Assembly (NCBI RefSeq): GCF_004745595.1
Contig: NZ_SRLH01000007.1
Location: 175,636 to 239,635, forward strand
From: Flavobacterium humi
GTDB taxonomy: Bacteria; Bacteroidota; Bacteroidia; Flavobacteriales; Flavobacteriaceae
Reading direction: 5' to 3'
DNA length: 64,000 nucleotides
Below the pieces are notes generated by a model. That model was given only the letters and a program-made list of their open reading frames with translations. It had not been told where the DNA came from and did not search any database. Positions 26,273-34,743 of the stretch are shown piece by piece (position 1 is the first letter of the stretch; every line of letters begins with the position of its first letter). The position numbers and the translations under genes were made by a program.

Positions 26273-27345
26273 TGAACAAAGAAATTACCAAAAGGATACC
26301 TTCTCTGGACGGTCTTCGGGCCATCTCCATACTCCTTGTCATTTATGACCATGCCTTCAGGCCTTCCTTGCTAAATGTCGGATATTTGGGAGTTACGATT
26401 TTTTTTGTCATTTCGTCGTACCTGATTATCCAAATCCTGCTTAGGGATATCGAAAAAAACAGGTTCAGTGTAAAAATGTTTTATTTTAAAAGAATCTTCA
26501 GGATATTCCCGGCATACTATACCTATCTGGGTGTCCTCTTTTTGGTCTTGAGTTTTTTAGGCTTATTTAAATGGTCCCAATTTTGGAGAGCTCCTTTTTT
26601 CCTGGTCAATTACCAGCCCAGGTCCGATTGGGCTTTTCCGCAATGGTTTGTCGGACATACCTGGTCTTTGGCTGTGGAAGAACAGTTTTATATTCTCATT
26701 GCATTGCTTTTTATTTTCGTGAATAAAAAAATCCTGGGCAAAGGGAAATTGCTGCTTATATTGATTGGTATTATTCTCATTGTACCCTTAATCAGGGTTT
26801 CCTACCTGTATTTTGATTGTATACCAGATATCCTTAAAGGCTCAAACCACCGCTCCTTCGAAACGGTAGCCGATGCTTTGGCTGTTGGAGGTATACTGGC
26901 CATAAAAGGAAATGATTTGAAAAACCATAAGTGGTTTCCTTTTTTCAAAAACAAGGTTGGGTTTTTAGTTTTAATCGTACTTTTAATGATGCTGTTAAAC
27001 AGTCCGGATGTGGTTGCAATGTTTGGGTTAAAACCTCGTTATCTGTATAACCTGGTTGGGCTCACCACTATAAATATCTGTGTTGGGATCATCATTATGG
27101 TACTCGTACATTCGTCAAAAGAATCACTATTATCCGGATTGTTAAACCATAAAATAATGACTACCATAGGTTTATGGAGTTATTCTATTTATTTGTGGCA
27201 ACAGATATGGCTTTATTCATGGGATTTTCCATTGGTTTTTAAATGTATCGGGATCTTATTGTGTTCCGTTGCTTCGTATTATTTGGTTGAAGTAAAATTC
27301 TTAAACTGGCGTGATGCTTTTTTAAAAAGAAATGAAAAACTGTAA
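26272..27345 (+). CDS. Acyltransferase 3 family membrane protein (OafA-like)
   Basis: A 357-residue polytopic protein. RIPSLDGLRAISILLVIYDH at the N-terminus holds the family's conserved Arg and His, and VTIFFVISSYLIIQILLRDI follows. HTWSLAVEEQFYILIALLFI near residue 133 is the second hallmark block. About ten membrane helices are visible and no C-terminal SGNH domain. It is the second acyl-3 enzyme of the locus, so two O-acylation sites or two acyl groups are plausible. It overlaps the next gene by 14 bp. Confidence 0.9.
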   Translation: MNKEITKRIPSLDGLRAISILLVIYDHAFRPSLLNVGYLGVTIFFVISSYLIIQILLRDIEKNRFSVKMFYFKRIFRIFPAYYTYLGVLFLVLSFLGLFKWSQFWRAPFFLVNYQPRSDWAFPQWFVGHTWSLAVEEQFYILIALLFIFVNKKILGKGKLLLILIGIILIVPLIRVSYLYFDCIPDILKGSNHRSFETVADALAVGGILAIKGNDLKNHKWFPFFKNKVGFLVLIVLLMMLLNSPDVVAMFGLKPRYLYNLVGLTTINICVGIIIMVLVHSSKESLLSGLLNHKIMTTIGLWSYSIYLWQQIWLYSWDFPLVFKCIGILLCSVASYYLVEVKFLNWRDAFLKRNEKL

Positions 27346-28705
27346 AACACCAATCATTCCGCACCAACCTGTTTTTACAGGCGAAAAAAAAACATTCGAC
27401 CGCAAAGCCATTTGTGTTTTTGCCGCTACCGGATTTTTTTTGGATGATGATACCTATTATAAAGAGCAAAAAGTGGTAAGGCCTGCCCATGAGTATACTA
27501 TTGAAGGCAATGCGATTGTCACTGGCGCTCCGTATTTCAAATGGCATTACAATCCCATTGAACGGCCGCTGGAGCAAATCGTGCAGGAATTTGCCGTTTT
27601 GTTTGAAAGCATTATCAAAGAACAAGTAGGGGATAAAAAAGTAATCCTGCCTTTATCCGGAGGATTGGACAGCCGGACACAGGCTGCTGCATTACATTAC
27701 CTGGGCAATGAAGTGCAATCCTATAGTTATGCTTTCGAAGGAGGCCATGACGAAACCTATTACAGCAGGAAAATTTCGCAGGCATGCGGTTTCCCGTTCC
27801 TAGAGTGGAGGGTGCCACAGGGCTATCTATGGGATACCATTGAGGAATTGGCAAGCCTTAACGGCTGTTATTCGGAGTTTACACATCCACGCCAAATGGC
27901 TTTTCTGGACCATTATGCCGCTATGGGCGATATTTTCAGCCTGGGGCATTGGGGCGATGTCTTATTTGATGATATGGGTGTTCCCGATGATTTGCCTTTT
28001 GAAGAGCAGGTAAAGGTACTTTCTAAAAAAATCATCAAAAAAGGCGGAATGGAATTAGCTGAATCCTTATGGAAATCCTGGAAATTGGAAGGTGATTTCA
28101 GCAGTTACCTAACGCACAGAATAGAAGATCTGCTTAAAGGAATTAACATCCCCACTAGCGCCAATGCGCAAATACGGGCCTTCAAAAGTTTGTATTGGGC
28201 TCCCCGATGGACCAGTACCAATCTTTCTGTTTTTGAAAGCCAAAAGCCTATTGCATTGCCGTATTACGATAACAGGATGTGCGAATTTATCTGTTCTGTC
28301 CCTGAAAAATACCTGGCAGGCCGCCAAATCCAGATTGAATACCTGAAAATGAGGATGCCGTCTTTGGCTAAAATAACCTGGCAGGAGCACAGGCCTTTCA
28401 ATTTATACCATTACCAATGGGACAAGCGCCCTTGGAACTTACCATATAAAATCATCGATAAAATCAAACGTAGCGCTGCTCCCCAAACGTTAATACAGCG
28501 CAATTGGGAATTGCAGTTTGTGGGCCCGGCCAATGAGAAAAAACTCGAACATTGGCTTTTTGACAATCCTGATTTTTCAAAATGGATTGATCCTGAGGTA
28601 GTTTCCGGTTTTTATCATAAGTTTGCTAAAGAGAATCCTGTATACTATTCTCATTCGGTGAGTATGCTGCTTACACTTTCGTTGTCTACCAAACAAAATT
28701 CATAA
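27332..28705 (+). CDS. Asparagine-synthase-like amidotransferase lacking the glutaminase domain
   Basis: A 457-residue protein matching the C-terminal synthetase half of AsnB. The ATP-pyrophosphatase loop VILPLSGGLDSRTQAAAL is near residue 104, followed by GHDETYYSRKISQACGF. Residues 25-65 (FAATGFFLDDDTYYKEQ) look like the tail of an Ntn glutaminase domain, but the N-terminal catalytic Cys and the rest of that domain are missing. It would need free ammonia or a partner, or form another acyl-adenylate product. Similar proteins in O-antigen loci are proposed to amidate uronic acids; here that is inference. It is coupled to flanking genes by overlaps of 14 and 1 bp. Confidence 0.82.
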   Translation: MKNCKTPIIPHQPVFTGEKKTFDRKAICVFAATGFFLDDDTYYKEQKVVRPAHEYTIEGNAIVTGAPYFKWHYNPIERPLEQIVQEFAVLFESIIKEQVGDKKVILPLSGGLDSRTQAAALHYLGNEVQSYSYAFEGGHDETYYSRKISQACGFPFLEWRVPQGYLWDTIEELASLNGCYSEFTHPRQMAFLDHYAAMGDIFSLGHWGDVLFDDMGVPDDLPFEEQVKVLSKKIIKKGGMELAESLWKSWKLEGDFSSYLTHRIEDLLKGINIPTSANAQIRAFKSLYWAPRWTSTNLSVFESQKPIALPYYDNRMCEFICSVPEKYLAGRQIQIEYLKMRMPSLAKITWQEHRPFNLYHYQWDKRPWNLPYKIIDKIKRSAAPQTLIQRNWELQFVGPANEKKLEHWLFDNPDFSKWIDPEVVSGFYHKFAKENPVYYSHSVSMLLTLSLSTKQNS

Positions 28706-29880
28706 TGGCTTCAGGAAAAATCGCCATATATTCCGGAGAAATCCCTTCAACGACCTTTGTGGAGCGTTTGATTGAAGGCCTGGCAGCCTCTGGTTACGAG
28801 GTATGCCTTTTCGGACAGCTAAAGCGGAAAAAAGATTATGCAGGCCGGGTAACCACAATCGGTTATCGCAATACCTTAGAAAAGTTGTGGCATTTTGTAT
28901 CCTATTCGGTTTTACTGACGGTATCCAAAAGCAAAAATAAAAAGAAACTGGACCAGCTCTTGGCCCGGCAAAAAAAGAATACCATCGCCCACAAGGCCAA
29001 ATATTACCCTGTATTATACCATCACCCGGATATTTTCCACCTGCAATGGGCCAAAAGTACCGGCGATTGGGAATGGGTGCAGGAATTCGGGATAAAACTG
29101 GTGTTGAGTTTGCGGGGGACACATGTTACCATCAGCCCCATCGGGGATTCCCATTGGGCTCGTTTGTATAGGCATGCTTTTCCTAAAATAGATGCTTTCC
29201 ATGCCGTATCCAACGCCATTGGCCATCTCGCGGAACAATACGGAGCGGATCCGGCCAAGATAAAAACGGTTTACAGCGGAATGGATTTCCAAAAACTGCC
29301 GTTTGTAGCCAAAGACAAAATAAATACACCGCTAAAAGTTATTTCCATAGGGCGCTCGCATTGGGTAAAAGGATATCATTATGCCCTTGATGCCTTTGCC
29401 CTTCTGCAACAGCAATCCTCTCTTTTTGAATATACGGTTATCGGTATTGAAGCGACAGAAGAACTGCTTGTCCAGCGCGCCCAGTCAGGCCTTGAAAATA
29501 AAGTCCATTTTGTAGGGCAGATCGCTTTCGATTCAGTTTTGCCAACTATCCGAAGCGCAGATGTTGTATTGCTTTCCAGCGTTGAAGAAGGCATCGCCAA
29601 TGTGGTGTTGGAGGCGATGGCATTGGGGACATTGGTTGTCTCGACAGATTGCGGTGGAATGAGCGAAGTAATTACAGATGGCGAAAACGGGTTTTTAGTG
29701 CCTGTCCGGAATCCTTTGGCCATAGCCGAAGCCTTATTGAAAGTTTCGGGACTATCATTACATGAATACCAAAAGATAGCCGTGGCAGCCAGGAAAACTG
29801 TCGAAAACCAACATTCCCAGGCTAAAATGATGGCAGATATGGAAGCTTTATACCAAACTGTTTTAGAAGTATCACCATGA
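28705..29880 (+). CDS. Glycosyltransferase family 4
   Basis: A GT-B enzyme of 391 residues. The N-terminal half contains FHLQWAKSTGDWEWVQEFG and VLSLRGTHVTISP; the donor half begins VISIGRSHWVKGYHYALDAF near residue 213 and holds VEEGIANVVLEAMALGTLVV with E-x7-E near residue 292. This arrangement resembles the WcaL/AmsK group of exopolysaccharide transferases, as does the next gene product, so the two may be paralogs. ATGA overlap with the next gene. Confidence 0.87.
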   Translation: MASGKIAIYSGEIPSTTFVERLIEGLAASGYEVCLFGQLKRKKDYAGRVTTIGYRNTLEKLWHFVSYSVLLTVSKSKNKKKLDQLLARQKKNTIAHKAKYYPVLYHHPDIFHLQWAKSTGDWEWVQEFGIKLVLSLRGTHVTISPIGDSHWARLYRHAFPKIDAFHAVSNAIGHLAEQYGADPAKIKTVYSGMDFQKLPFVAKDKINTPLKVISIGRSHWVKGYHYALDAFALLQQQSSLFEYTVIGIEATEELLVQRAQSGLENKVHFVGQIAFDSVLPTIRSADVVLLSSVEEGIANVVLEAMALGTLVVSTDCGGMSEVITDGENGFLVPVRNPLAIAEALLKVSGLSLHEYQKIAVAARKTVENQHSQAKMMADMEALYQTVLEVSP

Positions 29881-31046
29881 GAATAGGCTTAGTTTTACCC
29901 GCAATACCGGCATATTCCGAAACCTTTTTCGTAAATAAGATAAAAGGCCTGCAGGCTCATGGACATGAAGTGATCCTTTTTGTGCACGCTAAAACCGGAC
30001 AGTCTTCTTTCGAAGGGGCAAAAATAAAAACTTCCCCAAAATACGGAAAATCAATATCGGGAACGGTAAAGGCATTAGGGCAACTTTTGCTGGTTTTAGG
30101 ACATGTCCCGGCTGTTCTCCGATTTTATCGTTTGGAACGGAAAGGAGGCATCGCCGCACTTACCATATTAAAACGAATCGCAGCCAATAGCCATTTGCTT
30201 TCTGCACAACTGGACTGGCTCCATTTTGGTTTCGGGACTATGGCGCTCGAAAAGGAAAATATCCCCGGGGCAATCCGCGCAAAGATGGCAGTGAGTTTCA
30301 GGGGCTTCGATTATTATGTGTATCCGGTAAAAAACCCGGGGTGTTATGCCAGGCTTTTTTCCAAAACAGTTACCTACCATGTGCTTTCCGAAGGGATGAA
30401 AAAAGGCCTGATTGCGCAAGGCATTCCAACTGCAAATATCGTCAAAATCACACCGGCCATAGATGTGTCAAAATTTTCCGCCAACAAAGCCCAGCCTATA
30501 CAAAAGCAAATTACCATCACCACTGTGGCCCGTTTGCATTGGATCAAAGGATTGGAATATACATTGGAAGCCCTGGCGCTGCTAAAGCAAAAAGGATTTT
30601 CGTTCCGGTATACCATTGTGGGCGATGGCCCTGAAAAAGAGCGTTTGCTGTTTGCGGCCCATCAATTGGGAATTGGCGAGAACGTAATTTTTACCGGGAA
30701 AATAACCCCGGATGAGGTGCGCCGGAAATTGGAAGAAAGCTCTTTATACCTGCAGTATAGCATCCAGGAAGGTTTTTGCAATGCCGTGTTGGAAGCACAG
30801 GCCATGGGAAAACTTTGTATTGTCAGCGATGCGGAAGGTTTGGTTGAAAATATAGTAGATGGCAGTACAGGATATGTGGTTGCCAAAAGAAATCCTGTAT
30901 CTTTGGCCAACAAGATTGCGAAGGTTCTTTCGCTAACAGCCGAAGCACAAAAAGAGATTGCCGGAAATGCAGCCGATAGGATCAGAAAAGAGTTTTCAAT
31001 CCAGGTACAATTAAAACAATTTGCCAGATTTTATGAAGGTCATTAA
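29877..31046 (+). CDS. Glycosyltransferase family 4 (WcaL/AmsK-like)
   Basis: A GT-B enzyme of 389 residues. LPAIPAYSETFFVNKIKGLQ at the N-terminus is typical of colanic-acid WcaL-type enzymes. MAVSFRGFDYYVYP and ITTVARLHWIKGLEYTLEAL (~222) follow, then IQEGFCNAVLEAQAMGKL with E-x7-E near residue 300. It overlaps the upstream gene by 4 bp and the FkbM methyltransferase gene by 14 bp. Confidence 0.88.
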   Translation: MRIGLVLPAIPAYSETFFVNKIKGLQAHGHEVILFVHAKTGQSSFEGAKIKTSPKYGKSISGTVKALGQLLLVLGHVPAVLRFYRLERKGGIAALTILKRIAANSHLLSAQLDWLHFGFGTMALEKENIPGAIRAKMAVSFRGFDYYVYPVKNPGCYARLFSKTVTYHVLSEGMKKGLIAQGIPTANIVKITPAIDVSKFSANKAQPIQKQITITTVARLHWIKGLEYTLEALALLKQKGFSFRYTIVGDGPEKERLLFAAHQLGIGENVIFTGKITPDEVRRKLEESSLYLQYSIQEGFCNAVLEAQAMGKLCIVSDAEGLVENIVDGSTGYVVAKRNPVSLANKIAKVLSLTAEAQKEIAGNAADRIRKEFSIQVQLKQFARFYEGH

Positions 31047-31926
31047 GAAAATTAAAAGCAGGTACACGCAATTTCAATCGCACCCCGTCACAAAAGGGGA
31101 GGAATGGAAAGGGTTGTATAAATATATAGAATTCAATATCAAAAACAGGATTTTTAAAGAAACCATCCACAATTGGATAGGCAACCTCAAATTCATTGCC
31201 AGAAAAGGTGATGCAGGCATTGTGGGAAACATCTATTTTGGGGTATACGAGTTTGAAGAATCCCTTTTTTTGCTGCATTTGCTTCAAAAACAGGACACAT
31301 TTTTGGATGTCGGCGCTAATTTGGGCCATTACTCATTATTGCTTTCGGGTACTAAAGGTTGCCGGTCTATCACCATTGAACCCGTGCCCAAAACATACCG
31401 GCAATTGCTCAAACAGATTCAACTGAATCATTTGGAGGAACTGATCAGCCCTTTCAATATAGGCGTTTCTAATTTTGATGGGGCATTATATTTTTCAACC
31501 GATAAAGGGACAATGGACAGGATTGTAAGCGAAAGATATAGAAATGCGGTCCAGGTACCCGTTTTGAGCCTGGATTCCATACTCACGGAACAAGTGCCCC
31601 TGGCCATGAAAATTGATGTGGAAGGCCACGAAAAACAAGCCCTGGAAGGAGGTCAGGCCATCTTAAACGACGAGAGGCTCAAAGTCCTGATCCTGGAAAT
31701 AAACCAATCCGGTGAAAAGTACGGCGTTTCCGATGACGAAATATATACCAAAGTCCTGAGCTTCGGATTTAAGCCCTATGCTTACGACGTCGCGAACAGG
31801 CAACTGGTAAAACTGCAGAGTTACAATAAAGCCCAGTTCAACACCATTTTTATCAGGGACGAAGAATTTGTCACCAACCGATTGAAAAAAGCAGACCTGG
31901 TGACCATCAGGGGCAGGAAATTTTAA
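31033..31926 (+). CDS. FkbM family methyltransferase
   Basis: A 297-residue SAM-dependent O-methyltransferase of the FkbM family. FLDVGANLGHYSLLLSG (~93) is motif I, TIEPVPKTYRQLLKQIQLN follows, and LAMKIDVEGHEKQALEGG near residue 195 is the family's characteristic IDVEG block. ATG 31033 is chosen over TTG 31021; it overlaps the upstream gene by 14 bp. It probably methylates a sugar hydroxyl of the polysaccharide and is the second methyltransferase of the locus. Confidence 0.87.
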   Translation: MKVIKKIKSRYTQFQSHPVTKGEEWKGLYKYIEFNIKNRIFKETIHNWIGNLKFIARKGDAGIVGNIYFGVYEFEESLFLLHLLQKQDTFLDVGANLGHYSLLLSGTKGCRSITIEPVPKTYRQLLKQIQLNHLEELISPFNIGVSNFDGALYFSTDKGTMDRIVSERYRNAVQVPVLSLDSILTEQVPLAMKIDVEGHEKQALEGGQAILNDERLKVLILEINQSGEKYGVSDDEIYTKVLSFGFKPYAYDVANRQLVKLQSYNKAQFNTIFIRDEEFVTNRLKKADLVTIRGRKF

Positions 31927-31940
31927 CCGAACCTATTCCA

Positions 31941-32984
31941 TTGAAAATTTTTATCCCACATACAACCTATCCTGTTGCCGATAAGCGTGAATTATGCATT
32001 CTTGCGCGCCCGTTTTTTGCGGATAATGCATGGGGAGAAGGAACATTCGGGCCGGAAATCAAAAGGGTTGAGGTTATGGCCGATGCCGATTTTGTCCTGC
32101 TTCCTTTTTCGGTTAATTATTATGCCAAAGAAGGAAAAATAAAAGAACTCGAAGCCCTGAATAACGATTGCGTGCAGTGGCAAAAAAAAGCTTACGCGTA
32201 TATCGGAGGGGATTTTGGAATGGCTTTCCCGGAATTCCCGCAAATAACATACCTTCGTATGAGTGGTTTCAAGTCACAATTGAGTGGTCTCAACAAAGGT
32301 TTTCCTGTAGGATTGTCAGATCATTTCCAAAGGATTTTCCAACAGGAATCCATTACACCTGTGGGCAAAAAACAATTGCCGGCCATCGGATTTTGCGGAC
32401 ACGCCACATTCTCAACGGTTAAAAGACTCAAAGAAATAGCCAAATGCCTTAAAGAAAATGGCCGCCGTTTTTTTCAGGATCCTTTCCGCCGTGACTGGGA
32501 ACCTTTGTTTGCTTCGGCTTATGAAAGGGCCAAACTGCTGTCTTTTTGCGAAGATCCGCTACACATCAAGACTAATTTCATCTACCGGGACAATTACCGG
32601 GCCGGTGCGCAAACAGAAGCCGACCGTGACCGGACAACGCTCGAATATTACTCCAATATCGCGCAATCCGATTATGTCTTGTGCGTGCGTGGCGCCGGAA
32701 ATTTTTCAGTACGGTTTTATGAAACGCTCATGATGGGCAAAATCCCTATTTTTGTCAATACGGATTGCCTGCTGCCGTTTGAAGAAACCATAGATTGGAA
32801 AAAACATGTGGTTTGGATAGAGTGGAAGGACAGGGAAAAGATAGCGCAAATCGTAAGTGATTTCCATACAAGAATAAGCGATGAAGCATTTGTGGAACTT
32901 CAGTTGGAAAACCGGAAGCTCTGGAAAGAAACACTTTCTGCCAAAGGAATGTTGGGCATGATACAGGAAAAAAATGATTTGTAA
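31941..32984 (+). CDS. Exostosin-like (GT47-type) putative glycosyltransferase
   Basis: A 347-residue protein resembling exostosin-family GT-B enzymes: an N-terminal KIFIPHTTYPV segment, ADADFVLLPFSVNYYA, an internal IGFCGHATFSTVKRL, and the C-terminal block SDYVLCVRGAGNFSVRFYETLMMGKIPIF, in which RFYE near residue 265 is the diagnostic region. Exostosin-like proteins are better known in eukaryotes but occur in bacterial polysaccharide loci. The start is TTG 31941 because no ATG is available near the family N-terminus. It is the last gene before the 21-bp repeat array and may end a transcription unit. Confidence 0.75.
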   Translation: MKIFIPHTTYPVADKRELCILARPFFADNAWGEGTFGPEIKRVEVMADADFVLLPFSVNYYAKEGKIKELEALNNDCVQWQKKAYAYIGGDFGMAFPEFPQITYLRMSGFKSQLSGLNKGFPVGLSDHFQRIFQQESITPVGKKQLPAIGFCGHATFSTVKRLKEIAKCLKENGRRFFQDPFRRDWEPLFASAYERAKLLSFCEDPLHIKTNFIYRDNYRAGAQTEADRDRTTLEYYSNIAQSDYVLCVRGAGNFSVRFYETLMMGKIPIFVNTDCLLPFEETIDWKKHVVWIEWKDREKIAQIVSDFHTRISDEAFVELQLENRKLWKETLSAKGMLGMIQEKNDL

Positions 32985-33006
32985 GGTATAAATTTTTCCT
33001 TGACGG

Positions 33007-33333
33007 AAGGTTTGTTTTAAGTTAGAGAAGGTTTATTCTAAATAGGAGGGACTTTGTTTCAAGTTGGAGAAGGTTTGTTTTAAGTTGGAGAAGGTTTGTT
33101 TTAAGTTGGAGAAGGTTTGTTTTAAATTGGAGAAGGTTTGTTTTAAGTAAAAGAAGGTTTGTTTTAAGTAGGTGAATCTTTGTTTTAAGTTGGAGAAGGT
33201 TTGTTTTAAGTTGGAGAAGGTTTGTTTTAAATTGGTGAATCTTTGTTTTAAGTTGGAGAAGGTTTGTTTTAAATTGGTGAATCTTTGTTTTAAGTTGGTG
33301 AAGGTTTGTTTTAAGTTGGAGGAGGTTTTTCTC
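33007..33333. repeat. 21-bp tandem repeat array, about 15.5 units
   Basis: Fifteen consecutive 21-bp units run from 33019 to 33333 without any indel, preceded by a 12-bp partial unit at 33007-33018. The commonest unit on the + strand is AAGTTGGAGAAGGTTTGTTT plus a final T. A second type has TTGGTGAATC in place of TTGGAGAAGG (units 8, 11, 13); unit 14 is a left-B/right-A hybrid. The outermost units (1, 2, 15) are the most degraded, the usual sign of decay at array edges. It fills most of the 405-bp gap between the exostosin-like gene and the next GT2 gene; the remainder of the gap shows nothing else I can name. Confidence 0.97.
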
Positions 33334-33335
33334 AT
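33033..33335 (-). CDS. Heptad-repeat ORF within the 21-bp array (coding status doubtful)
   Basis: A 100-residue frame antisense to the polysaccharide genes, made of the heptad TFSNLKQ and its variant RFTNLKQ repeated about 13 times. With Phe at a and Leu at d every repeat fits a coiled-coil register, and Leu-Lys-Gln is kept in nearly all units. The ATG at 33335 falls where a repeat would have a Leu codon, and the stop is a CAA-to-TAA change inside a repeat whose frame continues beyond it. No convincing promoter was seen. A second minus-strand frame (KTNLLQL) is also open through most units, so openness alone does not prove translation. Confidence 0.3.
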   Translation of the reverse strand: MRKTSSNLKQTFTNLKQRFTNLKQTFSNLKQRFTNLKQTFSNLKQTFSNLKQRFTYLKQTFFYLKQTFSNLKQTFSNLKQTFSNLKQTFSNLKQSPSYLE

Positions 33336-33389
33336 ATGAAGGAGAAGATTTTAAAAATAATAGAATGTTGATATGTTTAATAAGGAATA

Positions 33390-34727
33390 ATGATATTTAA
33401 TTTTTTACAATATTTAAAGCCCATCTGGTATTTTAACGTAAAGCCATCTGTTGATTTTGGGTATTTCCTTACCGGAAAACAATTGGAAGAGGAAGGTTTT
33501 ACAATACCTAAAGATCTTCAGTATCAAACCGATGAAGCGCAGATCCGGGATTTGGCATGGACGGCTTTTCAGCAGGGTTTCATCAGTAAAATAAACCGGC
33601 CGGGAGAAGATATCTGGCAAAAAACGACATTGCCGGTGCATGATGAGTATGTTTTCCTTCGGAAAAATTTTCATTGGGCTTGGGTGTATTATGTGTTATT
33701 GCTGCGTCTTATTACCTTTCACAATCCATTTGCCGAATGGCATGGTTTCCTTGTAACACGCAACGTAAAAAGAGTCGATTATTCCCAAAATGCGGTGGCC
33801 TATCCTGATTATGCTGCTTTTCAAAGCCCGCTTATAGCATCAAAGCCGTTGGTTTCCGTAGTGATCCCGACTTTAAACCGCTATCAGTACCTCAAAGATG
33901 TGCTTCGCGATTTGGAAAACCAGACGTATAAAAATTTTGAAGTAATTATCGTAGACCAGACCGATGCTTTCCGTGAGGATTTCTATCAGGGATGGAAACT
34001 GGACCTGAACTATTGGTTCCAGGAAGAAAAAGCCCTTTGGCGTGCCAGGAATGAGGCTATTCAATCTGCGAAAGGCGACTATATCCTACTGTATGATGAT
34101 GATTCCCTGGTCAATGAGGATTGGATTGCAGAACATCTTAAAGTCCTTGATTATTTTAATGCCGATTTGTCTTCCGGCGTTTCCATCAGTACTGTTGGGG
34201 CCGAAGTACCGAAACATTACCGCTACTTCCGCTGGAGCGATCAGCTCGATACGGGGAATGTATTGCTTAAAAAAAGTATTTTTAAGGAAATTGGGCTTTT
34301 TGACAGGCAATTTGAGAAACAAAGAATGGGTGATGGCGAATACGGAATGAGGGCGTACCTGGCCGGATATAAAAATATTTCAAATTATAAAGCGCAACGG
34401 ATCCATTTAAAAGTAAGCGAAGGAGGTTTGCGCCAAATGGGAAGCTGGGATGGTTGGCGCCCTAAGAAATTATTCGGGCCAAGACCTGTTCCGAGCGTGT
34501 TATACCTGTCAAGGAAATATTTCGGCAGCCGCCTTTCCCGCTTGTTTATAGTACATTCGATCCTGCCGTCATTGGTACCCTATAAATTTAAAGGGAACAG
34601 GCTTTTGAAAATGATGTCGTTCCTTTTGGTGCCTTTCCTGTTGCCTTTAGTGTGCTTTCAGGTATTCAAATCATGGCAGTTGGCATCGGCAAAATTAAAA
34701 GAAGGGCCTAAAATAAGTCAATTGTAA
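33390..34727 (+). CDS. Glycosyltransferase family 2 with N-terminal extension
   Basis: A 445-residue protein. The GT2 domain begins only near residue 150 (PLVSVVIPTLNRYQYLKDVL), with IIVDQTDAF and the donor site ILLYDDDSLVNEDW near residue 232; a C-terminal hydrophobic stretch (LVPFLLPLVCFQVF) may touch the membrane. The first ~145 residues contain KPIWYFNVKPSVDFGYFLTG and a hydrophobic WAWVYYVLLLRLI segment and match no family I recognise. It is the first gene after the repeat array and probably begins a new transcription unit. Confidence 0.85.
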   Translation: MIFNFLQYLKPIWYFNVKPSVDFGYFLTGKQLEEEGFTIPKDLQYQTDEAQIRDLAWTAFQQGFISKINRPGEDIWQKTTLPVHDEYVFLRKNFHWAWVYYVLLLRLITFHNPFAEWHGFLVTRNVKRVDYSQNAVAYPDYAAFQSPLIASKPLVSVVIPTLNRYQYLKDVLRDLENQTYKNFEVIIVDQTDAFREDFYQGWKLDLNYWFQEEKALWRARNEAIQSAKGDYILLYDDDSLVNEDWIAEHLKVLDYFNADLSSGVSISTVGAEVPKHYRYFRWSDQLDTGNVLLKKSIFKEIGLFDRQFEKQRMGDGEYGMRAYLAGYKNISNYKAQRIHLKVSEGGLRQMGSWDGWRPKKLFGPRPVPSVLYLSRKYFGSRLSRLFIVHSILPSLVPYKFKGNRLLKMMSFLLVPFLLPLVCFQVFKSWQLASAKLKEGPKISQL

Positions 34728-34743
34728 AACGATAGTAACAGGT

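Noticed and set aside
33007..33333. CRISPR array
   Set aside because: Units are directly adjacent 21-mers with no unique spacers, and no cas genes are in the window.
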